From the NCBI GenBank assembly GCA_021404525.1, contig JAAWWE010000011.1:1-64000 (forward strand): 64,000 nt of DNA. Reading direction: 5' to 3'. The stretch comes from Rhodobiaceae bacterium (GTDB taxonomy: Bacteria; Pseudomonadota; Alphaproteobacteria; Parvibaculales; Parvibaculaceae). The position numbers were made by a program, and so were the translations under genes. Under the pieces are notes generated by a model that saw only the letters and a program-made list of their open reading frames with translations, was not told where the DNA came from and did not search any database. Below, one piece after another: positions 1-8,077 of the stretch (the first letter of the stretch is position 1; each line of letters starts with the position of its first letter).

Positions 1-233
1 CCACCCTGATCCCGCCCGCCGCAGCAGAACCGCCGCGCCTGAGCGCCCCTGAACCTCAACCGATTGCCCGCAGCTCAGCGCCAATTACCCTGCGGGCGCC
101 GCCTGGAATTGATGCGCCGCGCGCGCCTGCTGATTTCCAACCATCCCAACAAGTGATTGTGCGGCCTGCAGCACCCTCGACCCAGGAACCGGGCACAATG
201 CTGCCAATTCCTGATGACGCGCTGGGTGGGTAA
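1..233 (+). CDS. C-terminal end of a proline/alanine-rich protein (5' truncated)
   Basis: An open frame enters from the left edge (codons begin at position 3) and stops at TAA 231-233. The 76 visible residues are rich in Pro, Ala and Gln, with no cysteine and no hydrophobic segment. This looks like a disordered tail or linker of an envelope or secreted protein. The fold lies outside the window, so no function is assigned. The next gene starts 67 bases downstream on the same strand. Confidence 0.55.
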   Translation, partial: TLIPPAAAEPPRLSAPEPQPIARSSAPITLRAPPGIDAPRAPADFQPSQQVIVRPAAPSTQEPGTMLPIPDDALGG

Positions 234-299
234 AAGGTCCTTGCGAGAATTGCCCGGACTTCCGATGATTGCGCCAAAGCAACAAGGAGACACAGGTCC

Positions 300-1163
300 A
301 TGACATTCCAGGACATCTACTACTATTCCCAGGAAGGCCTGAAACTCTATGCCCGTGACTATGGGTCACGCACATCGCCAAAGACACCCGTTCTCTGTCT
401 TCCGGGCCTGACAAGAAATTCTAAGGATTTTGCCGGTCTCGCCGAGAGGCTCTCCACCGATCGTCGTGTTCTCTGCCCTGACTTTAGAGGGCGCGGCAAA
501 TCGGAATATGCCAAAGGCTGGACCGATTACACACCGCTGAATGAAATGCGCGATACGCTGGATCTCATGGCGGCCGCCGGTGTGAACCATGCGATCATCG
601 TCGGCACCTCGCGCGGCGGGCTTGTCGCCATGAATATGGCCCTCCATCGTCCTACCGCTATCAAAGGTGTCGTGTTGAACGACATTGGACCGGAGGTCGA
701 CAAAACCGGGATCGAGCGCATCATGGGCTATGCTGGCAAGATGGAAGTTCCCCCCACCTGGGAAGATGCCGCTATTACAATCCGACAGATGAACGAGCGC
801 TACTTCCCAAACATGCCTGGGGAGAAATGGCACGACTTTGCACGCATGACCTTTCGTGATGACAACGGCAAACCGGCAATGGACTATGATGCCGCCATTG
901 GCACAGGTCTCCGCCGAGCGGCGAAACTCATGCGCGGCAACATTCCAACCATGTGGAGTGAGTTCCGCGCCCTCTCCCACGTGCCGGTGCTTCTGGTGCG
1001 CGGAGAAAATTCAGATCTGCTGTCAACGGCGACGGCTGAGAGAATGGCCAGCGAACATCCTGAGCTGACGCTGGCAACAGCAAGGGATCGCGGGCACGCC
1101 CCGTTCCTAGACGAGCCGGAAATCACGGACGCGATCGACGCATTCCTCACAAAACTGCACTAG
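300..1163 (+). CDS. Alpha/beta hydrolase
   Basis: A 287-residue protein with the usual length and order of a soluble alpha/beta hydrolase. The nucleophile elbow reads G-T-S-R-G with Ser104. A GENSDLL segment places the acid near residue 239, and His266 sits in the DRGHAPFLDEPE segment near the C-terminus. It should hydrolyse an ester, lactone or C-C bond. Substrate cannot be read from sequence. An AAGGAG-like site precedes the ATG. It ends five bases before the convergent metallo-hydrolase gene. There is no signal peptide, so a cytoplasmic location is expected. Confidence 0.9.
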   Translation: MTFQDIYYYSQEGLKLYARDYGSRTSPKTPVLCLPGLTRNSKDFAGLAERLSTDRRVLCPDFRGRGKSEYAKGWTDYTPLNEMRDTLDLMAAAGVNHAIIVGTSRGGLVAMNMALHRPTAIKGVVLNDIGPEVDKTGIERIMGYAGKMEVPPTWEDAAITIRQMNERYFPNMPGEKWHDFARMTFRDDNGKPAMDYDAAIGTGLRRAAKLMRGNIPTMWSEFRALSHVPVLLVRGENSDLLSTATAERMASEHPELTLATARDRGHAPFLDEPEITDAIDAFLTKLH

Positions 1164-1168
1164 CAAAC

Positions 1169-2191
1169 CTACTGCGGGAAGAGCACCACCTCTTCCCACA
1201 TAGGAAAGAGCGCAGCATCAATGCCATCATTGCGGGCATTTTCCAGCGCATAGTTCACTCCCGCTTCCGCCTGGAAGTCCAATACGCGCGACCAAAGCAA
1301 GTTTGGCATAACAGGCTCGTCTTGCAGCGGGTCGGTTAAACTGTCCCAATGCACGGGAAACACACGGTCAGGGCGAAGCACACGGACAATCTGTTCCCAA
1401 TAATCCTGCTGGTAGGACCTTGTCTGGGCAGCAACGCCGCCGACACCAAGAATGACGACATCAGCCCGATATTCATCAAGCGCACCGGTCACATAACCAG
1501 CGCTTCCTTGCAGAAGAAATGTCCCCAACGGGTGGGCAACATGTACGGAATAGGCCCCGCCCATTTTATAGTCGAGAGCATTGACCGGCGGGACAAGAGG
1601 TTCGGTAATGACCGGGTCTTCAAGCGCCGCTGCGGCCATATCAGGGTCGGGGAACTGGAAATGCTGTGACTTGATGAGCGTTACTGTGAAGTCCCCAAAC
1701 CGGATCGGTTCTTCAGAACCGACAACGCGGATCTGTTCTTCCGGCAATCCCCAGCCCCGGCCAATATTCGCAGTCGATTCAGAGCCAACAAGCAGAGCAC
1801 CTGTTCGTCGTGCAACCTCAGGCGAGTCCATCGCGTGATCATAATGGCTGTGGACGGGAATAACCGCAGTAACCTCACCGATATTGCCCTTGGTCATCGC
1901 ATCAGAGATCGCATCCAAATCTGGCGCAATCTTGCCGAACAAAAGCTCGCTCGTCGACGGACGGCTGAACCAGCCATCTGTCAGAAGCGTCGTGGTACCA
2001 TCTGATATCAGCAGGTTGGTATTGCCCATATAGCGGACGGTGATGGCGGGGGTGGTTGGCTCTTGGGAGACAATGAACTGCCTGTCAAACGAACTCAGAT
2101 CGTCTCGTACGAGCATCAGCGTCGCAAGCCCTACGCCCAGCGCAACTGCGACACCCCCGAATACAAAAAGCCCTATCCGTAAAAATTTCAT
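1169..2191 (-). CDS. Membrane-anchored metallo-beta-lactamase-fold hydrolase
   Basis: A 340-residue protein with an uncleaved hydrophobic N-terminal segment (about residues 5-27), followed by an MBL-fold domain. The metal motif HxHxDH is His114, His116, Asp118 and His119. A later VFPVHWDSL segment may supply another metal ligand. The layout (anchor, then YMGNTNLLISDG) resembles the UlaG/NAPE-PLD-like branch rather than true beta-lactamases, so a periplasm-facing phosphodiesterase or lactonase is likely. The substrate is unknown. It lies 45 bases downstream of the next MBL gene on the same strand, and the two are probably cotranscribed. Confidence 0.85.
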   Translation of the reverse strand: MKFLRIGLFVFGGVAVALGVGLATLMLVRDDLSSFDRQFIVSQEPTTPAITVRYMGNTNLLISDGTTTLLTDGWFSRPSTSELLFGKIAPDLDAISDAMTKGNIGEVTAVIPVHSHYDHAMDSPEVARRTGALLVGSESTANIGRGWGLPEEQIRVVGSEEPIRFGDFTVTLIKSQHFQFPDPDMAAAALEDPVITEPLVPPVNALDYKMGGAYSVHVAHPLGTFLLQGSAGYVTGALDEYRADVVILGVGGVAAQTRSYQQDYWEQIVRVLRPDRVFPVHWDSLTDPLQDEPVMPNLLWSRVLDFQAEAGVNYALENARNDGIDAALFPMWEEVVLFPQ

Positions 2192-2236
2192 GGCTCCCCC
2201 AAGCCTTTCTCATGCCTTCTCTTTTGTGACCTCGCC

Positions 2237-3088
2237 TTACACATCCAGACGATAGGCATCGCCGTCTTTCTTAATATGCCCCGCTGTCGGGGTCGCAAAA
2301 TGTGTCCCAATAACAAGCATCGGTGTATCCGCATACCGCGAAAAGACGTCCCGGCGCGTCGCCTCACTCTGCGTGGGATCATAGTCAACAACAGCACACC
2401 AGTCTGGACGGGCCAGTTGACAAGGATGGTGAACAAAATCTCCAGTGATGATTGCGTCTTCACCTTTAGAACTCAGGCGCACGCTTACATGGCCCGGCGT
2501 ATGTCCCACCGTCGGCTCCAGCCAGATACCTTCGCAAATCTCATGATCCAGTGAGATGAGATCAACAAGACCGGCGTCAAACACCGGCCTGACCGAGTCA
2601 GCAAAGACAGCTTTCTGCCCAGCATCACTCTCCTGGGTTTGCCAATAGGTGAACTCCTTCTCAGCCATCAGGTAGCGTGCATTCGGGAACGTGGGCACCC
2701 ACTTGCCATCAATCAGCATCGTGTTCCAACCCACATGATCAACATGAAGATGTGTGCACATGACAGTGTCGATGTCCTCGCGGGCATACCCCGCCTCTTG
2801 AAGGTCATCCAGGAAGGGAAGATCAAGATGACTCCAGGTAGGAATTTCCCGCTCCTTGTCGTTTCCAATGCAGGTATCGACGACGATCTTGCGCTCACCC
2901 GTGTCAATAACCAGGGCATGGACACTCATGATGAGGTGCCCATCAGGAGTCATGAAGTGTGGCGCCATCCACTTGAAATCCCGAACCGCTTCTGGAGTTG
3001 CCTGCGGCAGAAGGAATTTTGTCCCGCCCGCGACCTCTATCTCAATCACCCGCGTCACGGTGAAGTCACCCACCTGCCACTTATTCAT
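2237..3088 (-). CDS. MBL-fold metallo-hydrolase (lactonase/glyoxalase II-like)
   Basis: A 283-residue cytosolic MBL-fold enzyme. The metal site is complete: His113, His115, Asp117 and His118 in HLHVDH, a TPGH histidine, the bridging Asp in TGDF, and a late GTHF histidine. The start at 3088 (MNKWQVGD) is chosen because an AAGGGGGG ribosome site lies just upstream. An in-frame ATG at 3172 would add 28 unlikely residues and overlap the divergent gene. It is not closely similar to its neighbour at 1169-2191, so the pair is not a recent duplication. Specific substrate unknown. Confidence 0.88.
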   Translation of the reverse strand: MNKWQVGDFTVTRVIEIEVAGGTKFLLPQATPEAVRDFKWMAPHFMTPDGHLIMSVHALVIDTGERKIVVDTCIGNDKEREIPTWSHLDLPFLDDLQEAGYAREDIDTVMCTHLHVDHVGWNTMLIDGKWVPTFPNARYLMAEKEFTYWQTQESDAGQKAVFADSVRPVFDAGLVDLISLDHEICEGIWLEPTVGHTPGHVSVRLSSKGEDAIITGDFVHHPCQLARPDWCAVVDYDPTQSEATRRDVFSRYADTPMLVIGTHFATPTAGHIKKDGDAYRLDV

Positions 3089-3183
3089 GCTTCCCCCCTT
3101 TGACCCGGTGCCCCTGCCCTTTATCGTCTGAGAAACCGTAAACAGATTGGCAGGCGCCGTCCATGCCGACAAAGGAGACCCCA

Positions 3184-3966
3184 GTGACCTACGAAGACAT
3201 TCTTTACGAGGAAGCCAACGCGACAGCCTACATCACCATTAATCGGCCAGAAAAATACAATGCTTTCCGCGCAGAAACCGTCGAAGAGCTAATCCATGCG
3301 GTCAACCGAGCAGGATGGAACAAACAGGTCGGCGCAATCGTCTTGGCTGGCGCAGGGGAAAAGGCATTCTGTACCGGCGGTGATCAATCTTCCCATGACG
3401 GTGGCTATGGCGGCAGGGGCACCATCGGCCTTCCTGTAGACGAACTCCACGCCGCCATGCGTGATGTACCCAAGCCTGTCATAGCAAAGGTTCAGGGCTT
3501 TGCCATCGGCGGTGGCAACGTGCTGTGCACCTTATGCGACTTCACCATTGCCGCCGATACGGCAGTCTTCGGACAGGTAGGTCCTAAAGTCGGTTCCGTT
3601 GACCCGGGTTTTGGGACGGCCTACCTCTCAAGACTGGTTGGTGAAAAAAAGGCTCGAGAAATGTGGTATCTCTGCCGCCGCTACAGTGCCGCCGAAGCGC
3701 TCGACATGGGCCTTATCAACACGGTTGTCCCCCGCGATCAACTGGACGCCGAAGTAGACAAATGGTGCGCTGAGATCAACGAGAAAAGCCCCACTGCCAT
3801 CGCGATCGCCAAGCGCTCCTTCAATGCTGACACCGACCACATCAAGGGGATTGGATCCCTCGGGTTTCAAGCCTTGGCGCTCTATTATGACACGGACGAA
3901 GCCCATGAGGGCGTTGCAGCATTTAATGAGAAACGGGCGCCGGATTTCAAAGCTCACCTGAAGTGA
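3184..3966 (+). CDS. badI: 2-ketocyclohexanecarboxyl-CoA hydrolase-like crotonase (BadI type)
   Basis: A 260-residue crotonase-fold protein. It carries the oxyanion-hole segments AFCTGGDQ and GFAIGGGN and the stretch GPKVGSVDPGFGTAYL typical of the MenB/BadI branch. The central part closely matches what I remember of BadI from Rhodopseudomonas palustris, which opens the ring of 2-ketocyclohexane-1-carboxyl-CoA to pimelyl-CoA. The start is a GTG at 3184, preceded by AAAGGAG; an ATG 21 bases upstream lacks such a site. No badHFAE-like genes are adjacent, so the rest of the pathway must lie elsewhere. MenB is a less likely alternative. Confidence 0.8.
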   Translation: MTYEDILYEEANATAYITINRPEKYNAFRAETVEELIHAVNRAGWNKQVGAIVLAGAGEKAFCTGGDQSSHDGGYGGRGTIGLPVDELHAAMRDVPKPVIAKVQGFAIGGGNVLCTLCDFTIAADTAVFGQVGPKVGSVDPGFGTAYLSRLVGEKKAREMWYLCRRYSAAEALDMGLINTVVPRDQLDAEVDKWCAEINEKSPTAIAIAKRSFNADTDHIKGIGSLGFQALALYYDTDEAHEGVAAFNEKRAPDFKAHLK

Positions 3967-3984
3967 GAAATCCGTCCTGGCACC

Positions 3985-5313
3985 TCAACCTTTGTCAGGC
4001 ACAGCTAAGTCCGTGTTGGGTAACGACATGAAAGTGCTCACCACCGACAGCCTTGTCTTTTGCCGAAGGCTCTGAGCCTGCAGAATCGTGCCGAGTACCA
4101 TTGCGCATGACAGCATCATTGCCGCGCCTTCAAGGCCCATGGTGGGCACAAGAAAAACATTGCCCACGATCAACACCAGCAGTGCAACACCGTAACTCAC
4201 AAGGCTGCGCATTTGCGCGCCTGCCACGGTGAGTACTTGAGTGACCGGACCAAAGGCTGATCTCACCACCTGCCCGACAACCAAAAAGGTCAGAGCGCTG
4301 GCGCCTGTAGTAAAAGTCTCTCCAAACAAAAGAAGGAGCCATTCGCCCAACAAAGCAACGCCACAGAGCGCCACCAGCGTGAAGCCAAACGTCGTGTGTT
4401 GGGCCCGTCGCATGGCAGCTTTCATCAAAGTTGAATCATCGCGCGCCTGCGCCTCCGCCAGATCCGGCGTCGTCATCTGAAAGACCGTCTGGATGCCAAA
4501 CTCGATCAACAGCATAATCCGTAAGCACACACTGAAAATGCCGACCTGGTCCGCCGGAAGAAGTGTGCTCAACAGTAAGATGTCTATGTCGGCCAGGAAT
4601 GAGGTGAGCAAGGTGACAAAAATCATCGGCGTCGCAGCCCGGCGCCAGGTGCTGCTATCTGTGACCGGCTCAACACCTTCAAGGCTAAACTGGCGGCGGG
4701 GGCGCAGACACATCCAGAGCACAAAACAAGCGGCAAACAGCACCGCGAGATGAACCAGCAACACATTGGTGGTCGTCAAGGGATAGGCCAGCACGTATAT
4801 GCCAGCCAAGCCCGCTACCAGAAGTACCGGTTTAAACATCACATCAGGAAGGTAGGTCAGATAGAACCGTCGCGCGGCATTCGAGAGAGCACCGCCAAAT
4901 CGCATCGCGGCGAGCACAGGACCGATCAAGCAGGCCAGGACCAAAGGCACCTGGTAGGATGTATCAATCAGGCCGCTCCACACAGTCACGATTGCAACGA
5001 GAGCGATGAGGGCTGACATGCCCGCAATACTGCCCAGGGAACTGCGAAGGAAACCGGCTAGCCGTGCCTTGTCCCCTGCCTCCTGATACGCCGCAACGAA
5101 CCGAGCAGCCACCGACGGCATTCCAAAAGCGCAAACAATGGAGAGTACCGCAGCCAGCGACATGGCGACGACGTAAATGCCGTAATCCACTGGGGGCATA
5201 AGGCGGACCAGTGCGAGCTGAATGAGAAACCCAAGTCCGGTGCCTCCAACCCGCGCGGCCATCAATATGCTTGAGGTTTTCAAAAACCCCGAGATTGCAG
5301 CGGGCGGCTTCAT
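3985..5313 (-). CDS. Wzx/MATE-like oligosaccharide flippase
   Basis: A 442-residue polytopic membrane protein with about 12-14 predicted hydrophobic segments and the N-terminal pattern of the polysaccharide-transport superfamily (AARVGGTGLGFLIQL). These proteins flip lipid-linked glycans or peptides across the inner membrane. It is the last gene of a three-gene minus-strand operon. Its ATG overlaps the stop of the ATP-grasp gene in an ATGA arrangement, so translation is probably coupled. The substrate may be made by the upstream ligase (inference). No glycosyltransferase is adjacent, which is unusual for a classical O-antigen locus. Confidence 0.82.
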   Translation of the reverse strand: MKPPAAISGFLKTSSILMAARVGGTGLGFLIQLALVRLMPPVDYGIYVVAMSLAAVLSIVCAFGMPSVAARFVAAYQEAGDKARLAGFLRSSLGSIAGMSALIALVAIVTVWSGLIDTSYQVPLVLACLIGPVLAAMRFGGALSNAARRFYLTYLPDVMFKPVLLVAGLAGIYVLAYPLTTTNVLLVHLAVLFAACFVLWMCLRPRRQFSLEGVEPVTDSSTWRRAATPMIFVTLLTSFLADIDILLLSTLLPADQVGIFSVCLRIMLLIEFGIQTVFQMTTPDLAEAQARDDSTLMKAAMRRAQHTTFGFTLVALCGVALLGEWLLLLFGETFTTGASALTFLVVGQVVRSAFGPVTQVLTVAGAQMRSLVSYGVALLVLIVGNVFLVPTMGLEGAAMMLSCAMVLGTILQAQSLRQKTRLSVVSTFMSLPNTDLAVPDKG

Positions 5314-6617
5314 GCCTCCCTCGCAGGGCGGTCGTCACCCAGTAAATCTGAGAGACCAGGCGCGTCCGTTTCGCGCTTAACCGACGTCCCGGACAGACGC
5401 TCAAGCGATGGAAACACTTGCCTCGCGAATAACATCAATGCAGGCAGCGGGTCATGCCACACCCACGACATATGATGATCAGCCCAAAGCGCGGTCCAGA
5501 AAATTTTGAGCGCCCAGAGCGCCGCGCCACCAATGCCAACCTCACCTTGCGCCCACGCAGCGCGCAGCCCTCGAACATCACCATAAACCCAGGCATATCG
5601 AAAACCTGATCGTATTCCCCGCACCCGTTTTGGCGGCTGAGGTTCAAGCCCAACGGCAAGGTCGACTGCAATGCGACTCATCTCAAAGCCCATTTGCTCC
5701 GTGATTGCCTGGCTGCCTGCAACACGCGGGTTAAGCTCAAGAAAGCATCTCTCACCTGTTTTTGGATCGACAATGAACTGCGCAATACCGATGCCCGTAT
5801 AATCGAGAGCTTTCACGAGCTTCTTGCAGTCCTCAAGAAGCGCCGCCGACGTAGCCATTGTGACCCCATCAACCGCGTAGCCCGTCCCATCAAGTGAGTC
5901 TGTTCGCCGTATATATGTCTGAAGATCGTTGATCAGCTCGCCGTTGCGGGCTGTAAAGAACACATTAATCCGCGGGCCAACGGCCTTGCGCTGAATGAGA
6001 ATTGGAAAGTTCGGCTTGCACCAATCTGCAACAAACTGCAGATAGTCCGGCCAGGTATCGATGATGACGGCCTTCTTCTCGTTGATCTTGGCACCGGGCG
6101 TTAAGGGTCTTGCGACGATTGGCAAGCCCACCTCACGCCCGAGAGCTTCATTGTCGCTGTCAGCGACCAGGACAGCGCAGGGCAAGACCGGCACGTCTTC
6201 CTCCACAGCTGTGTAAAGCATGGTCACTTTGTCCGCACAGGTCTTCACAAGATCTGCTCTTGGTGACACCAGTGTCGCTCCACCGGGCAAAGACAGCATG
6301 CGCTCTGCAAAAAACATCACAAACGCTTCGCTTATCGGAAAGACAAACTGGATGTCATCCCGCTCGATCAGAAATTCTGTGAGCGCCGTCTGTAAACCAG
6401 CTGCGTCGGTCTCAACAGGAGGATGATCCCAGGCCTCTTCAACAAAGCGGGAATATTCGTTAAAGCCCTCCCCGCCCCGTTTGCCCATGACAACACGAAA
6501 GCCCTGATCTCGCAGAACACGCGCAACAGCGAGTGCCGGCCGGTAGTTCCCAAGCAAAAGAATGGATGGCCGATTGTCCGTGACCTCGGCAAAGAGCTTG
6601 CTGGCAACAGATGTCAT
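5310..6617 (-). CDS. ATP-grasp ligase of unknown substrate
   Basis: A 435-residue protein. It has a Rossmann-like pre-ATP-grasp region (SILLLGNYRPALAVARVL, about residues 16-35) and an ATP-grasp domain ending in FLELNPRVAGSQ, the Mg-ATP loop of carbamoyl-phosphate-synthase-like and carboxylate-amine ligases. It should couple a carboxylate to an amine or similar nucleophile. The C-terminal 120 residues are not recognised. The start at 6617 is set by a TGA/ATG overlap with the upstream gene; an in-frame ATG at 6677 would overlap that gene by 64 bases. It sits between a membrane protein and a flippase, which suggests a modified exported lipid or glycan. Confidence 0.85.
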   Translation of the reverse strand: MTSVASKLFAEVTDNRPSILLLGNYRPALAVARVLRDQGFRVVMGKRGGEGFNEYSRFVEEAWDHPPVETDAAGLQTALTEFLIERDDIQFVFPISEAFVMFFAERMLSLPGGATLVSPRADLVKTCADKVTMLYTAVEEDVPVLPCAVLVADSDNEALGREVGLPIVARPLTPGAKINEKKAVIIDTWPDYLQFVADWCKPNFPILIQRKAVGPRINVFFTARNGELINDLQTYIRRTDSLDGTGYAVDGVTMATSAALLEDCKKLVKALDYTGIGIAQFIVDPKTGERCFLELNPRVAGSQAITEQMGFEMSRIAVDLAVGLEPQPPKRVRGIRSGFRYAWVYGDVRGLRAAWAQGEVGIGGAALWALKIFWTALWADHHMSWVWHDPLPALMLFARQVFPSLERLSGTSVKRETDAPGLSDLLGDDRPAREA

Positions 6618-7366
6618 CTGGTGCCAGCCTGTTGCGCAGGGGTAGAGCCAGTTTCGCACAAGCGCTGGATGGTGCACGCGGCAGCTTCTGCATGAAAGCT
6701 GAGCCAGGCAGCGATGCCCATCAGTTTCGCTCCATCCTCAATCAGAAGCCGAAAATCATTGTCGAGATTCAGAAAGACGTCGATTTTCACGCTGAGAGCA
6801 AGACAGGCCACGCTGATAAGGAACATCAGCCACCGTGCAGCCAGAATTTCGCGTCGCGCATACCAGACATAGATCGCGGCAATTGTCGCATACACTGCGT
6901 AAGCAAGAGTTTCTGAAAAGCCAAGCTTTGGCAGAACAATGTCATGCACCAGAAAGAAATCATCAATGCACAACAGCATCGTGAGACCTCCGGCGAGGAA
7001 AAACTGAATAATGTGGTGACGGTTCTCCTGGCCACCAATAAGCGCTACGACAAGAGCGGAAAAAATCAGGACCGCCGCTGCCGATGCCCACAACAACACG
7101 CCTACATTGGAGATAGCGCCATAATAGATGTGACAGCAGTCTTGCGACACCTCCGCAACAAGCAGGCTGTCGCGCATCAACTCGCCAAGGGGCACAAACG
7201 GCTGGAACCAGGCGGCGGTCAGCAAGACGAGCACCGGCACCAATGTCACAGCGTAAATAGCGGCAGCCCAGATCGGACCAGGCAACAGAGTACGTTCGCC
7301 TGGCAGACCAAAACGGTGTGCCAGCTCTTCAAATCGTCCCTGTCCTGCAGCCAATGGTGTGGCCAT
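6614..7366 (-). CDS. Polytopic membrane protein with buried Asp/His residues, family unknown
   Basis: A 250-residue protein with about six or seven hydrophobic helices. Charged residues fall inside or next to the helices: an IDDFFLVHD segment near residue 135 and an LIEDGAKLMGI segment near residue 210. Such in-membrane acids and histidines suggest a metal- or lipid-handling membrane enzyme rather than a simple scaffold. I do not recognise the family. It is the first gene of the operon, and its TGA overlaps the ATG of the ATP-grasp gene. Promoter elements were not identified in the AT-rich sequence around 7367-7440. Confidence 0.75.
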   Translation of the reverse strand: MATPLAAGQGRFEELAHRFGLPGERTLLPGPIWAAAIYAVTLVPVLVLLTAAWFQPFVPLGELMRDSLLVAEVSQDCCHIYYGAISNVGVLLWASAAAVLIFSALVVALIGGQENRHHIIQFFLAGGLTMLLCIDDFFLVHDIVLPKLGFSETLAYAVYATIAAIYVWYARREILAARWLMFLISVACLALSVKIDVFLNLDNDFRLLIEDGAKLMGIAAWLSFHAEAAACTIQRLCETGSTPAQQAGTR

Positions 7367-7451
7367 TGCCGACTACCTTCTACGCAAATACGGCGCTTAG
7401 GTTAGGCATATGGACTCAATATTTTATTAAGGTCTGACCTCCAACCCACTG

Positions 7452-7477
7452 AAAAAGCTAGAACTTTAGTTTCTAGC
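7452..7477 (-). terminator. Rho-independent terminator of the DUF3299 gene
   Basis: Read on the minus strand, a 7-bp perfect stem (7477-7471 with 7463-7457) encloses a 7-base loop and is followed by five T residues (7456-7452). The stop codon of the DUF3299 gene lies inside the stem, so the terminator closes the zinc-linked ABC operon directly at the end of its last gene. Confidence 0.75.
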
Positions 7478-8066
7478 CGTCCGCGTAAGGCTCCATTTTG
7501 GTGAGATTCAGCGTATAAGCCGCGCTGCCGAGCTGGTTCATATGGGTTTTAGTCTCAAGTACGCCCTCAAGCCATACGGGCTCCCATCCAAAAGGAACCG
7601 CGTCCTCAGCTGTTACATAGACGATCTGGTTCGGTGGCGGTGGCGGCACATGGATGCAGGCGCCGAAATACGGCACCAGCAGAAACTCGGTTACTTCATT
7701 CATTTGGTCAATATCAAAGGGCACCATGAAGCCGGGAATACGAATGGTTTTCCCGTCGAGCTCCTCGACCACGTCAAATGTTCCAAATTGCGTGGCAGGC
7801 GGCCGAGAGCCTGTTGGATCATCTGGATCAGCACCGGGGACAATATCGCCATCCTCTGGCAAATCAGCCAGATCCGCTGGTGTCTGGTCCACCTCACCGA
7901 GCGGCTCTGCTGCCGCCGCAGCGGCCGCATAGGCCTCTTCGAGAGCCTTCAACCCTTCGGGCGGCATTAAATCCTCCCAATAGATCACCTCAGGCTCCGC
8001 CGCCATAACAAGGGACCCGACTGAACTAAAGCCAAGCGCCACACAAACAGCCAATAGCAACTTCAT
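7473..8066 (-). CDS. Secreted DUF3299 protein of the ZrgA-type cluster
   Basis: A 197-residue protein with an N-terminal signal peptide (cleavage near residue 22, after VMA). The C-terminal half has the DUF3299 pattern: IRIPGFMVPFD, then LLVPYFGACIHVPPPPPNQIVYV. The middle is acidic and proline-rich, probably a linker. DUF3299 genes accompany DUF2796 and a LolCDE/MacB-type ABC pair in zinc-responsive clusters such as zrgABCDE of Vibrio cholerae. A periplasmic role in metal handling is inferred. The Cys-Ile-His in the conserved segment could bind metal. It is the last gene of its operon. Confidence 0.85.
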   Translation of the reverse strand: MKLLLAVCVALGFSSVGSLVMAAEPEVIYWEDLMPPEGLKALEEAYAAAAAAAEPLGEVDQTPADLADLPEDGDIVPGADPDDPTGSRPPATQFGTFDVVEELDGKTIRIPGFMVPFDIDQMNEVTEFLLVPYFGACIHVPPPPPNQIVYVTAEDAVPFGWEPVWLEGVLETKTHMNQLGSAAYTLNLTKMEPYADG

Positions 8067-8077
8067 AACATCGCTCC

